This document shows, one piece after another, positions 8,705-17,619 of a stretch of DNA of 64,000 nt (the stretch's first letter is position 1; each line of letters begins with the position of its first letter). The DNA lies in the NCBI GenBank assembly GCA_041649995.1, contig JBAZMA010000009.1, positions 28,032-92,031 on the forward strand, written 5' to 3'. Made by a program: the position numbers and the translations under genes. A model generated the notes under the pieces. It was not told where the DNA came from. It was given only the letters and a program-made list of their open reading frames with translations, and did no database searches. This stretch comes from JBAZMA01 sp041649995. Lineage in GTDB: Bacteria; Omnitrophota; Gorgyraeia; Velamenicoccales; Velamenicoccaceae.

Positions 8705-10413
8705 CGTTTGAGCTGTTTTTGCAATTCCTTCAAGGGAAGGGTGTTGAGCACGTCTTTGGGCGTCAGCCAGGCGCGACGGGCCAGACCGACCCCGAAAGCC
8801 ATATAATCCAGATGGGAAATATCGTGGGAATCCGTTCCGATCGCCAGCCGCACGCCGTATTCTTTGGCGCGCCGCGCGTTAACATCAGAAAGGTCCAGCC
8901 TGTTGGGATAGGCGCTGATCTCCAAGGCTGTGCCGGTGTCGGCGGCCGCCTTGAAAACCTCTTCAAAATCGATGTCATAGGGCGCTCGCGTGGGCCACAA
9001 TTTTCCCGTGGGATGGGCGATAATATCGACATGCCTGTTGCGGCAGGCCCTGACGATCCTCCTTGTCAACTGTTGGCTGGTCTGTTTGAATCCGCTGTGT
9101 ATAGCCCCGATCACCAGGTCAAACTGAGAAAGGATCTTTTCCGGATAGTCGATGCGGCCTTCGGCATCGATCTCGGCTTCCGTCGCAAAAAGCACGGAAA
9201 AACCCTTGAACCCCCTGTTGGCATCCTGGATTTCCTTTTTCTTTCTTTTCAGACGCGCTTCATCCAGGCCGTGCGCCACCTTCAAACTGACGGAATGATC
9301 CGTCAGACAAAGATATTCATAGCCCAAAGACCTGGCCTTCTGCGCCATTTCCAGGACGCTGTTTTTTCCATCAGAGTAGTTTGTGTGGGCGTGAAAATCC
9401 CCGAGGATGTTCTTTAAAGAAACAAGGCCGGGCAAGGCCCCCTTGGAAGCCGCTTCGATCTCCCCGGAATCCTCCCTCAATTCCGGGGCTATGAAATCCA
9501 TGCCCAGCTTCCGGTAAATATCCTCTTCGGCGCGCGAAGCCAGACGCCTGCCTTGCTTGTCAAACAGCCCGTATTCGCTGATCTTCCATCCCTTCTTGAT
9601 CGCCAACTGCCTCAACTTGATGTTATGCGCCTTCGAACCGGTAAAATACAGGAGCGCGGCCCCGAATTCATCCTTTGGAATAACCCGCAGGTCCACCTGG
9701 ACGTCGTCGGTCGTTATGACCGAAGACCGCGTAGGTCCTTCGGCCACGACGCGCCTGACCTGAGGCAGGCCCGTAAACAGGCGTGAGGCTTTTTTCGGCT
9801 GTTCGGACACAATCAGGATATCCACGTCCCTGACCGTATCTTTCATGCGCCGGAGACTCCCGGCAACGGCGATCTCGGCGATTTCTTTGCGTTTTTTGAG
9901 GGCGGAAATAAATTTGTTCGCGACGGAAGTAGCGGTGAGAATATCCAGGCGCTCCTTCCCTTTTTCCAGAAGCTCAAGGCCGCGCCGGATATTCTCGACC
10001 GTTTTCGCCTTAATGCCTGGCAACCCCGAGATCCTTTTGTCCGCGATGGCCTTCTTCAATCCCTCCACCGAAGCAATATCCAGCTTTTCGTAGAATAGCT
10101 TTGCCTTTTTGGGGCCGACGGACGGAACCCTGACCAGATCCAGCACGCCCGCAGGCACCCCCCGGCGGATCTGGTCATATTCCTTAAACGTTCCCGTGGA
10201 AAGGATATCCCTGATCTTGCCGGCCAAGTCTTTGCCAACGCCGGGGATCTTCTTTTTGACCCCTTCTTGAAAATATTCCTCGATATCCTCCTCCAGGGCG
10301 GCGACATTGTCCGCGGCGGTGCGATAGGCGCGGATGCGGAAAGGATTCTCGTCCATAAGTTCGAGAAAATCCGCCATAGAACGCAAAACGCTGATCACAA
10401 GGTCGTTCTTCAT
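8701..10413 (-). CDS. polX: DNA polymerase/3'-5' exonuclease PolX
   Basis: A family X repair polymerase fused to a PHP nuclease, 570 residues as in Bacillus PolX. It starts with a helix-hairpin-helix 8-kDa-like region (IPGVGKDLAGKIRD). The nucleotidyltransferase core follows with GSLRRMKDTVRDVDIL, containing the paired metal Asp residues. From about residue 335 comes the PHP domain with DFHAHTNYSDGK, the later HSGFKQ and AHPTGKLW, and GTDSHD near the C-terminus. It acts in gap filling and base-excision repair. It is directly adjacent to the MFS gene upstream and overlaps apbE downstream. Confidence 0.96.
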   Translation of the reverse strand: MKNDLVISVLRSMADFLELMDENPFRIRAYRTAADNVAALEEDIEEYFQEGVKKKIPGVGKDLAGKIRDILSTGTFKEYDQIRRGVPAGVLDLVRVPSVGPKKAKLFYEKLDIASVEGLKKAIADKRISGLPGIKAKTVENIRRGLELLEKGKERLDILTATSVANKFISALKKRKEIAEIAVAGSLRRMKDTVRDVDILIVSEQPKKASRLFTGLPQVRRVVAEGPTRSSVITTDDVQVDLRVIPKDEFGAALLYFTGSKAHNIKLRQLAIKKGWKISEYGLFDKQGRRLASRAEEDIYRKLGMDFIAPELREDSGEIEAASKGALPGLVSLKNILGDFHAHTNYSDGKNSVLEMAQKARSLGYEYLCLTDHSVSLKVAHGLDEARLKRKKKEIQDANRGFKGFSVLFATEAEIDAEGRIDYPEKILSQFDLVIGAIHSGFKQTSQQLTRRIVRACRNRHVDIIAHPTGKLWPTRAPYDIDFEEVFKAAADTGTALEISAYPNRLDLSDVNARRAKEYGVRLAIGTDSHDISHLDYMAFGVGLARRAWLTPKDVLNTLPLKELQKQLKR

Positions 10414-11622
10414 CTAAGCTGCCTCCAGGAGACTTTCTCCCGCCAGGAATCTCCTGGCAACAGGAAGATAAACAGCCAGGCTAATCAGACCGCCGAAGAA
10501 AATCACGGACGGAGCGCCGAACAACTGGGCCAGGGAACCGAATAACAGGCTGCCAAAAGGAATAAAACCCATAAAGACCGTCATAAACACGCCCATGATC
10601 CGCCCCCTGTGATTATCCGGCACGGACGTCTGAAGCATCGCGTTAACGATCGACATGCTTCCGGCCGCGCCCACGCCTGCCAAAACAAGGAACGCGCAGG
10701 ACAACAGCAGATTCAGAGAAACCGAAAACAGGACAGCCGCCAGGAAAAAACCGATTACGGAAAAATGCATGACACGCAACCGGCTCCTGTCATGCTTGAG
10801 ACGCGCGATGTTCAGGGCGCCGATCAAAGCCCCCAGGCCGCTGGCAGACATCAGATAAGCCAGGCCGATGGCGCCGGCATTGAGGATCCCCTGCGCGAAA
10901 ATCGGCATGAGAACAAGATAAGACACGCCGAATGTGCTGACCAGCCCCGCGACGCCCAGAAGATAGAGCAAAATCCTGTTGCCCCGGATCAAGGCGAAGC
11001 TTTCACGGATATCGCCCAGGACAGTCGCGCGGCCGTTTCTCTCTGCTGCGGGAAAAGGCTTGATCCGCAGAAGCACGGCCAAGACCGGTAGGTAACTGAC
11101 GGCATTGACAAAAAAACAGCCCGCTGTGCCGATGAGAGCGATCAGGACGGCGGCCAGGGCCGGCCCCAGGATGCGCGCGGAATTGAAGGCCGCTGAATTC
11201 AAGGCGATCGCGTTATTCAAATGCTGTCTGCCCACGAGTTCAACGATCATCGAATGCCGCGCCGGAGCGTCAAAACAGAGGACAAAACCGTTTAAAGCGG
11301 CGATCGCGATGACGTGCCAGATTTGCACGGTCTTTGTCCATACGAGAAACGCCAGGGTCAAGGCCAGGAGAGCGAACATCGTCTGCGTCATAACCAGCAA
11401 ATTTCTTTTGATCGACCTGTCCACATAGACGCCGGCCGCCAGGGAAAGGAGAGAAACAGGCAGATAACTCAAAAAACCGACAAGCCCCATCAAAAAGGCG
11501 GATTGGGTCAGCCGGAAAACCAGCCAGCTTTGAGCCGTGGATTGGACCCAGCTGCCCAGCAGAGAAACGAACATGGAAATCCAGTACATCCTGAATTCCC
11601 TGACCTTTAAAGAAGAAAACAT
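10414..11622 (-). CDS. MFS transporter, enterobactin-exporter-like (MFS_3) family
   Basis: A 402-residue inner-membrane protein with about 12 hydrophobic segments. The start FSSLKVREFRMYWISMFVSLLG and the long segment after GLVGFLSYLP resemble EntS-like efflux permeases. The conserved DRSIKRN between helices 2 and 3 is the usual MFS loop A signature. Members export siderophores, drugs or macrolides, but the substrate here is unknown and no siderophore genes are nearby. The stop is immediately followed by the polX start. Confidence 0.88.
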   Translation of the reverse strand: MFSSLKVREFRMYWISMFVSLLGSWVQSTAQSWLVFRLTQSAFLMGLVGFLSYLPVSLLSLAAGVYVDRSIKRNLLVMTQTMFALLALTLAFLVWTKTVQIWHVIAIAALNGFVLCFDAPARHSMIVELVGRQHLNNAIALNSAAFNSARILGPALAAVLIALIGTAGCFFVNAVSYLPVLAVLLRIKPFPAAERNGRATVLGDIRESFALIRGNRILLYLLGVAGLVSTFGVSYLVLMPIFAQGILNAGAIGLAYLMSASGLGALIGALNIARLKHDRSRLRVMHFSVIGFFLAAVLFSVSLNLLLSCAFLVLAGVGAAGSMSIVNAMLQTSVPDNHRGRIMGVFMTVFMGFIPFGSLLFGSLAQLFGAPSVIFFGGLISLAVYLPVARRFLAGESLLEAA

Positions 11623-11690
11623 GGAAGCCGTCTAAAGAAGCGTTTGCTGACGAAACAAATGGGGTTATGTTATGTTCTTTGTTTAAACCG

Positions 11691-12398
11691 TTAATACCCT
11701 ACGAAATCTTCCGTAACGATCTGATCCTGCGGCACGGACAACTTCCTGTTGAGCATGCGGCGCATGGCATCCACCATGGCCGGAGGACCACAGGAATAAA
11801 AGACCCTCTCGGCGTAATCCCCGATCTCCTGTTTGACCATATCCTCATCGATATATCCCTTACGGCAGCCCTCAACGTCCTGGAAGCATTCGGTGAGGGT
11901 GTAGATCACTTTCAAATTGGGGTTGGCCTTCTGGGCGGCGGACAATTCTTCCCGGAAGATCAGGTATTCCGGAGAACGGCTGGAATACAAAAGGATGGCG
12001 CTGGAGGCAAGGTTAAGGTCCGCCGCGTATCTGAAGATGCTGCGGACAGGCGTAATGCCGATGCCTCCGACCAGGAAAGCGACCCGGGGAAACTGGCCGT
12101 AAAACGTGAAATTCCCCAGAGGAAAACGGATATGACAGGACTCACCCCTCCTCAAAGCCTCCAGGGCCATGGAAAAAGGGCTCTGGCTTAACTTTTTGGT
12201 AAATTGGATAAAACCCTTTTCCGTGGGGGAACTGGAGATGGAAAAAGCCTTTGAGACGGTCCGCCCTTCCAGGGGCAACGTCAGGACCAGATACTGCCCC
12301 GGACGGAAAAAAACATCTTCCTTCAAGGCAAAACGGAAACTTTTAACGTCCGCGCCGTGAGATACGATATCGATGAGTTCCAGCTGATAATCCGTCAT
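11691..12398 (-). CDS. Ferredoxin/flavodoxin-NAD(P)H reductase-like FAD oxidoreductase
   Basis: A 235-residue flavoprotein of the ferredoxin reductase fold. The N-terminal FAD-binding barrel contains FRPGQYLVL and KAFSISSSP, a variant of the RxYSxxS motif with Lys and Phe. The NAD(P)-binding half has GGIGITPVRSI and ends with SCGPPAMVDAM. There is no attached 2Fe-2S domain, so an external electron partner is expected. The C-terminal VTEDFVGY resembles the terminal aromatic-containing segment of the family. It is flanked by nrnA (9 bases upstream) and the MFS gene; the partner is unknown. Confidence 0.88.
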   Translation of the reverse strand: MTDYQLELIDIVSHGADVKSFRFALKEDVFFRPGQYLVLTLPLEGRTVSKAFSISSSPTEKGFIQFTKKLSQSPFSMALEALRRGESCHIRFPLGNFTFYGQFPRVAFLVGGIGITPVRSIFRYAADLNLASSAILLYSSRSPEYLIFREELSAAQKANPNLKVIYTLTECFQDVEGCRKGYIDEDMVKQEIGDYAERVFYSCGPPAMVDAMRRMLNRKLSVPQDQIVTEDFVGY

Positions 12399-12407
12399 GA
12401 GAAGGGC

Positions 12408-13391
12408 CTAAAACTCTTTCTGGATCCTCTTGATCAAAGCTTTCTTTTCCGCGGTGCTGCCGCCGATAAAACAACCCGCCACATCCGGATGGCCGCCTCC
12501 GCCGAACTCTTCGGCGATCTCTCCCACGTTCACCCTTCCTTTCGACCGCAGACTGATGCGCCACCGGCCGCCGGCCATCTCACGCGACATCAGGACAACC
12601 TTAACCTCCTTCAATGTCCTGATCTGATCGGCAATAGGGTCCACGTCTTCATCGCTGGCGCCCAGCCGCTTGAGGTCGCCGAGGGTCACATAGGTGTCAG
12701 CCAGTTTCCCGCCGCTCAAAAAACGGATCCTGGAAAAACACAATCCCAGGAGCGTGGCTTCCTGGCGGGACCGGCTCCAGTAACTCTTCTCCACAAGTCC
12801 GTAATAATCCACGCCCTTGGACAGTAATTCCGCGCAGATCTCAAACGTCTCCGCAGAGATCGTCGGAAGGCGAAAAGAACCTGTTTCAACGATGATGGAA
12901 ACCAGCAGAGAAACGGCGGTTTCCTGATCGATGCTGACGCGCAAAAGCCTGGAGAGATAATAGATCATTTCTCCCACGGCCGCGGCCTTATCGTCAACCA
13001 GGGTCAGGCCGGCGAAGGGCTTGCGGAACGTGTGGTGGTCGATCTCAATCGTCACGGCCGTTTTGCGAAAAATCTTTTCATAGAACTCCCCCAATTGGAC
13101 ATAAGACGCGCAGTCAACGGCGATAGCCAGATCAAAAGGCCCGCTGCCCGATTCGTGCCTGCGGATGCGGAGATATTCGGGCAAGAAGCGGTAGCGTTTG
13201 GGCAAAGGACTCGGAGAAAACATGACGACCTTCTTGTTAAGGCGCCGCAGGATTTGAGCGAGGCCCGTCATCGAACCCAGGGCGTCACCGTCGGGAAACA
13301 TGTGCGCGCAAATGGCAATGCGCCTGGATTTTCTGATCGCCTTTGCCACGCTTTGATAATGCCCGATTTTATGCGGTTTTAACCGATGCAT
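12408..13391 (-). CDS. nrnA: DHH-family bifunctional oligoribonuclease/PAP phosphatase
   Basis: Degrades nanoRNA (2-5 nt) and 3'-phosphoadenosine 5'-phosphate. The 327-residue length fits. The DHH domain shows DGDALGS, the AVDCASYVQ metal Asp, and IDHHTF, which is the diagnostic DHH motif. The C-terminal DHHA1 domain ends in GGGHPDVAGC, the substrate-binding GGGH loop. The first metal motif reads AHMFPDGD rather than the common SHxxPDGD. It is followed after 9 bases by the flavin reductase gene and preceded by the YjbQ gene. Confidence 0.93.
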   Translation of the reverse strand: MHRLKPHKIGHYQSVAKAIRKSRRIAICAHMFPDGDALGSMTGLAQILRRLNKKVVMFSPSPLPKRYRFLPEYLRIRRHESGSGPFDLAIAVDCASYVQLGEFYEKIFRKTAVTIEIDHHTFRKPFAGLTLVDDKAAAVGEMIYYLSRLLRVSIDQETAVSLLVSIIVETGSFRLPTISAETFEICAELLSKGVDYYGLVEKSYWSRSRQEATLLGLCFSRIRFLSGGKLADTYVTLGDLKRLGASDEDVDPIADQIRTLKEVKVVLMSREMAGGRWRISLRSKGRVNVGEIAEEFGGGGHPDVAGCFIGGSTAEKKALIKRIQKEF

Positions 13392-13439
13392 AAGCTTTAT
13401 GATTAACGGGACAGGAAAGATTGGTTGTTGGTCATTATT

Positions 13440-13853
13440 CTATTCTCCCATCACCTTGACCACCACTCTCTTTTTTCGGCGGCCGTCGAACTCGGCGTAA
13501 TAGATCTGCTGCCAGGGACCCAGATCCAATTTTCCCTGCGTCACGGGGACAATGACTTCGTGGTGGATCAGCAGGCTCTTCAAATGGGCATCCGCGTTCC
13601 TCTCGCCTGTCCTGTGATGCTGGTAATCCGGCCGCGCAGGGGCCAGTTTTTCCAGCCATTCATCGATATCGAGGATAATGCCTTCCTCATCGTCATTCAC
13701 ATAAACGCCGGCTGTGATGTGCATGGCGGAAACAAGCGCCATACCCTCCTTCACCCCGCTCTTGGAAACCAGCGCTTCCACGCGGTCGGTGATGTTGATA
13801 TATTCATGTTCCTGCCTTGTGTTAAACCAGAGATATTCCGTCAGGGTGTTCAT
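13440..13853 (-). CDS. yjbQ: YjbQ/UPF0047 family protein
   Basis: A 137-residue member of the widespread YjbQ family, for which a weak thiamine-phosphate synthase activity has been reported in E. coli but whose true role is unclear. Diagnostic parts are [32 protein letters not shown] and the C-terminal [13 protein letters not shown]. The conserved His residues likely bind a metal. It lies 48 bases before nrnA. Immediately upstream, 13861-13880 carries GGGTCTA repeated twice in tandem. Confidence 0.93.
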   Translation of the reverse strand: MNTLTEYLWFNTRQEHEYINITDRVEALVSKSGVKEGMALVSAMHITAGVYVNDDEEGIILDIDEWLEKLAPARPDYQHHRTGERNADAHLKSLLIHHEVIVPVTQGKLDLGPWQQIYYAEFDGRRKKRVVVKVMGE

Positions 13854-13882
13854 AAATTCTGGTATAAGGGTCTAGGGTCTAG

Positions 13883-14200
13883 CTAACCCCTGACACCTAA
13901 ATTATCTTCTTTGCTGGTTCTTAATTGTTTTTTGTACGCGCATTTCCAGGAGCCGGCCCAGGAACCTGAAATAACGTTACGCATCGGAACGCACAGGAAC
14001 TCATTGCCCCTGACAGTCCGGCGAAGGCCGAACCTCTCCTCATAGATCCCGCAAAAATGACGGCCGTCATTGCCGGAGCGAAGCTCTGTGCAGGGATCGT
14101 TTTCGAAAAGGCCGCAGCAGCCGCCGCAACGCAAACAAAGGCCTTCGTAATCTTCCTGGGCTTTTTGCAAAGCCTTCTCATAAGCGGCTTGCTCTGTCAT
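13883..14200 (-). CDS. YkgJ-type zinc/iron-chelating cysteine-cluster protein
   Basis: A 105-residue protein with a CLRCGGCCG motif near residue 22 and further cysteines spaced through the chain (FCGIY, FLCVP, WKCAY). This is the pattern of the YkgJ/UPF0153 cysteine-cluster family, presumed to bind zinc or iron. I chose the ATG at 14200, which overlaps the stop of the preceding gene (ATGA), over the longer in-frame start at 14239. The 3' end runs into a GGGTCTA tandem motif, so its last residues may be recently altered. The biochemical role is unknown. Confidence 0.75.
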   Translation of the reverse strand: MTEQAAYEKALQKAQEDYEGLCLRCGGCCGLFENDPCTELRSGNDGRHFCGIYEERFGLRRTVRGNEFLCVPMRNVISGSWAGSWKCAYKKQLRTSKEDNLGVRG

Positions 14201-14625
14201 GGTTTTCCCAGAGAAACACCGGTGCGCCAATAAACGCAACGAACGGAGGAATTCTCCGTAATCTTGATGTCCGCTTCCCTCCCCAGGGCCACAACACCAT
14301 GCCAGATGCTTTTCCTGAGGATAACCGGCTTATCAAGATAAAAACAAACAATGTCCCGCGGGTCTTTTTTGAGGCTGACGAAAAGCAGGCCCCTGCCCTC
14401 AACAGGCTCAAAGGTTTCCATGCTGCCTGGGTGCTGCTCTAATCTGTTTATAACCTTATCTCTGACAACAAGATAAGCAATACGCCAGCCTTTATTCATT
14501 TGCCGCACGACTATGCGAAACAGATTCTTCCCAGGGCAACGTTTTTTGCCTGGGTAATCGATGATCCATCCATAGGGTTTAAAGTTTTCGGCCGTGATAG
14601 AAAGGGCCTTTTTGGCAATCGGCAT
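14197..14625 (-). CDS. Ureidoglycolate lyase (AllA)-like cupin protein
   Basis: A 142-residue protein resembling the AllA beta-barrel family. It begins with ITAENFKPYGWIID, has HPGSMETFEPVEG in the middle and YLDKPVILRKSIWHGVVAL towards the C-terminus, the region that in AllA carries the active-site histidine. No other purine-ureide catabolism genes are nearby, so the true substrate may differ from ureidoglycolate. It is translationally coupled to the cysteine-cluster protein downstream. The 228 bases separating it from the exonuclease gene upstream contain no gene that I can recognise. Confidence 0.65.
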   Translation of the reverse strand: MPIAKKALSITAENFKPYGWIIDYPGKKRCPGKNLFRIVVRQMNKGWRIAYLVVRDKVINRLEQHPGSMETFEPVEGRGLLFVSLKKDPRDIVCFYLDKPVILRKSIWHGVVALGREADIKITENSSVRCVYWRTGVSLGKP

Positions 14626-14853
14626 ATTTTCTATCTTATCGAAAATCAGGGCTTTTTACAAGGCGAGAATTTGATTTCGCCACACACGACATCAGTCTTT
14701 AAAACTGCCTGCTGACGCGCTCTAAGACTCATGCCGACAGGGATTTTAAGGATACGCGCGAAGGGAAGGATTCTGTTTCGGGGTTGCGGACTTGCGGCCT
14801 CTTTGAATGGGGACCATGAGGCCGGTGTTTAAGGGACATCATTCCTGCTCTCG

Positions 14854-15531
14854 TCAGGGGATATTCATATATTTGTCCCAATATAGGAAAAGCTCTCGGG
14901 TCGCGGCCACGTCCCTGAGGCAATAGCGGGCGATATCCGTGTAGCGCCCTTCCTGAAAAAGCTTCTTCACATCGCTGCCCATCACCCCCTCATCCTTGGG
15001 ACTTTTGATGCCGAAAGCGCTGCACCAGACATGGAGACTGAAACGTCTGCGGACAGCCCCCAGAAAGGTCAGCTTTTCCATCAGATCAATATGCATACCC
15101 GATCGGTATCGATCCGGCATAAGGTTCTTGGAGGCCTTAAGCTGGTGGACAGCCGAACGGACCAGAAGAAACGGACAGTCAAAACTCCTGCCATTAAAAG
15201 TGATAAAATTCTCGTATTTGGAAATCCTCGCCCAAAAGAGTTCCAGCAGCTGTTTTTCATTCGGCACGGAAAAATACTCCGTTTCTCCCTCAAGGACCCG
15301 CTGAGGCTGCTGACCGGGGACCAGAAAATAGACAAAGGCCTTGTTTGTTTCCACCTCCAGCATCGCGATCGTCACGATCCTGGCCGTCACAGGAAAAAAA
15401 CTAAGGGAATCCCTGGCCTGCTGTTCTTCATCCTGCGTCTTGGCGAATTTCAGGAAACAATCCTGCGTCCCCTGGTCGCACTCATCCCACTCCATACCGA
15501 CGGTTTCAATATCAAAGATAATCTTGGCCAT
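14854..15531 (-). CDS. PolB-like DEDDy 3'-5' exonuclease
   Basis: A 225-residue protein with the three exonuclease motifs of the DnaQ/PolB fold: FDIET at the N-terminus (ExoI), FNGRSFDCPF in the middle (ExoII) and YCLRD near the C-terminus (ExoIII, DEDDy type). There is no polymerase domain, matching the family of predicted stand-alone PolB-like exonucleases. I chose the ATG at 15531 rather than the upstream TTG at 15543. The start lies inside the 3' end of the UvrD-like helicase gene (20-base overlap), suggesting that helicase and nuclease are made together and may act together in repair. Confidence 0.88.
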   Translation of the reverse strand: MAKIIFDIETVGMEWDECDQGTQDCFLKFAKTQDEEQQARDSLSFFPVTARIVTIAMLEVETNKAFVYFLVPGQQPQRVLEGETEYFSVPNEKQLLELFWARISKYENFITFNGRSFDCPFLLVRSAVHQLKASKNLMPDRYRSGMHIDLMEKLTFLGAVRRRFSLHVWCSAFGIKSPKDEGVMGSDVKKLFQEGRYTDIARYCLRDVAATRELFLYWDKYMNIP

Positions 15532-17554
15532 GATCGGAATCAAAATAATCGGACAGTTTGTGATAGAGTTCTTCTTTGCCTATTTTCGGAACCTCCGAGC
15601 CTTCCATCCGGAACCCCTCGTCCTCGAACCAGGCGTAATCCGTGACGATTTTTTCCTGCACCTGGGGCTCAGAAATAAAGCGGGAGAGCCTGTTAAAGCT
15701 GCTCATGCCGCCGTTTCGGCCCTCGTTATGGAGGGTCAGGTGCAGATGCCTGCGGGCGCGCGTCACAGCCACATAGAGAAGCCTGCGTTCCTCTTCCACG
15801 GATTCAGGGTCGTCGAGCGCGTAGGAAACCGGCAGATGTCCGTCGATCACGGCGATCAGAAAAACGGTCTCCCACTCCAGGCCCTTGGCGGAATGGATGG
15901 TGGAGAGTGTCACGGGCCTTTCGTCCTCTTTCCTGCCTTCTCCCCCTATCATGCTGCGCTCCGGCGGCTCAATCGTCACAAAATCGACGAGGAACTGTTC
16001 GAGGGAGGAATATCCCGAAGAGATCTCGACAAACGCCTCCAGATCTTCCTGTCTGGACGGATAATCGTCGAATTTCTTTTTCAGAAACGGCGTGTAAAAC
16101 TGGACGATTTTCCTGATCTTCTTCTGGATGCCGTCGATTCCGGGCAACACATGGAAAAGTCCGGCGAGTCTCAGCAATTCCCGGCGCACGTCCGTGTTCT
16201 TGACAAGGCCGGCCAGGGAACGTTCCAGTTCCCCCATGTCGGGCCGCAGGATGAATTCCTTGACCCGCTCGGCTGTCCGCGGACCGACACCATCACAGAG
16301 CATAAGGATCCTGGCCAGGGAAATCTCGTCCCGGCCATTATGGTGGACCTTCAGGAACGCCATGACATCCTTGATATGCGCGGTCTCGATAAATTTCATG
16401 CCGCCGAACACGGCAAAGGGAATATTCAATTTCGACAGCGCCAGCTGGAGAGGCAGGGAAAGATAATTCGACCTGTACAAAACGCCCACCGACGACAAAG
16501 GCATGCCCTCGTCGCGGTATTCCTTGATTTTTGAGGCGACCCAGTCCGCCTCATTGAAAGGGTCCTTGAAATAGGAAAGCGTGGGTTTCTCTTCGCCTGC
16601 CTGCGTGGTGAAGAGGACCTTGGAATATTTTTCCGCCTCCCCTTCGATCACGGCGTTGGCCACGTCCAGGATCGGCTGAGTGGAACGATAATTATATTCC
16701 AGCTTGACGATTTTTGTGTCAGGCAGGCGCCGGGGGAAATCAAACATGTTCTTGTAATAAGCCCCCCGGAAACTGTAAATGCTTTGCGTGTCATCCCCCA
16801 CGGCCATGCAATTGTGATGATGCTGGCTCAGAGAATAGACAATATCGGCCTGGATCTTGTTGGTGTCCTGGAACTCGTCGACCATCACATAACGGAAATG
16901 CGAAGAAACCTTCGCGTTGATGGCTTCATTGTCGAGGAGAAATTTCAGGTAGATCAGCATATCGTCGTAATCGATCAGGTTCCTCTCAAGCTTGAACTGC
17001 GTGTACATCTTCCTCAGCTCCTCCAGCTGGGAGGAAAGCGGCGCGAAATGAGGATAATCCTTGGAAAGAATTTCGCGGATGGCCATGTTCCTGTTGATGC
17101 TCATACTCAAGACGGAACGGACCGTGTCTTTTTTGGGAAACCTGGATTTTTCTTCAAGAAATCCCGCCTTGCCGGCCAGAAGATGGAGCAGGTCTGAACT
17201 GTCGGGCTCATCCAGAAAAGAAATAATCTCCCCGAGGCCAAGCGCCTTTTTATACTGCCGTATCAGGCGGTAGGCAAAAGAATGGAAGGTCCCCCCTTCG
17301 ATCTTGCGGCAGCGGGGGTCATGAAGAGAGGCGCGGCTCAGCATTTCCCGCGCGGCCTTTCTCGTGAAAGTCAACAGAAGGATCTGCTCGGGAGGAATGC
17401 CCTTCTCGATCATATAGAGGGCCCGGTATTCGATAACCCGGGTCTTGCCCGTACCCGCTCCCGCCACAACCAGCAAAGGGCCTTCGATGGTCGTAACGGC
17501 ATCCAGTTGCGCGGGATTCAGGACTTTCTTAAAATCTTCGACAGGAACACCCAT
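15512..17554 (-). CDS. UvrD/PcrA/Rep-type superfamily 1 ATP-dependent 3'-5' DNA helicase
   Basis: A 680-residue DNA repair and replication-restart helicase. Walker A reads VAGAGTGKTR near residue 32, motif II DEFQDTN, motif III GDDTQSIYSFRGA, motif IV LEYNYRSTQP, motif V STIHSAKGLEWETVF and motif VI VAVTRARRHL. All ATPase and DNA-contact motifs are intact. It begins with LNPAQLDAVTTIEGP, the usual Q-motif start. It is slightly shorter than PcrA/UvrD (about 720) and lacks their C-terminal tail. It overlaps the exonuclease gene. Confidence 0.95.
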   Translation of the reverse strand: MGVPVEDFKKVLNPAQLDAVTTIEGPLLVVAGAGTGKTRVIEYRALYMIEKGIPPEQILLLTFTRKAAREMLSRASLHDPRCRKIEGGTFHSFAYRLIRQYKKALGLGEIISFLDEPDSSDLLHLLAGKAGFLEEKSRFPKKDTVRSVLSMSINRNMAIREILSKDYPHFAPLSSQLEELRKMYTQFKLERNLIDYDDMLIYLKFLLDNEAINAKVSSHFRYVMVDEFQDTNKIQADIVYSLSQHHHNCMAVGDDTQSIYSFRGAYYKNMFDFPRRLPDTKIVKLEYNYRSTQPILDVANAVIEGEAEKYSKVLFTTQAGEEKPTLSYFKDPFNEADWVASKIKEYRDEGMPLSSVGVLYRSNYLSLPLQLALSKLNIPFAVFGGMKFIETAHIKDVMAFLKVHHNGRDEISLARILMLCDGVGPRTAERVKEFILRPDMGELERSLAGLVKNTDVRRELLRLAGLFHVLPGIDGIQKKIRKIVQFYTPFLKKKFDDYPSRQEDLEAFVEISSGYSSLEQFLVDFVTIEPPERSMIGGEGRKEDERPVTLSTIHSAKGLEWETVFLIAVIDGHLPVSYALDDPESVEEERRLLYVAVTRARRHLHLTLHNEGRNGGMSSFNRLSRFISEPQVQEKIVTDYAWFEDEGFRMEGSEVPKIGKEELYHKLSDYFDSDHGQDYL

Positions 17555-17619
17555 GAAACTCCATAGAGGAAGTCCGCGATCCTAAAAGATCGCAGACGAT
17601 TGAAGCAACGGATAAAACG

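Noticed and set aside
7754..10413. Reading the ApbE, hemerythrin and two-CW genes as a new anaerobic respiratory complex
   Set aside because: No Rnf, Nqr or other membrane redox subunit is in the window, so only a loose association can be claimed.
14626..14853. A hidden gene in the 228-base gap before the AllA-like gene
   Set aside because: Frames on both strands are short or lack a start with a ribosome-binding site, and no motif was found.
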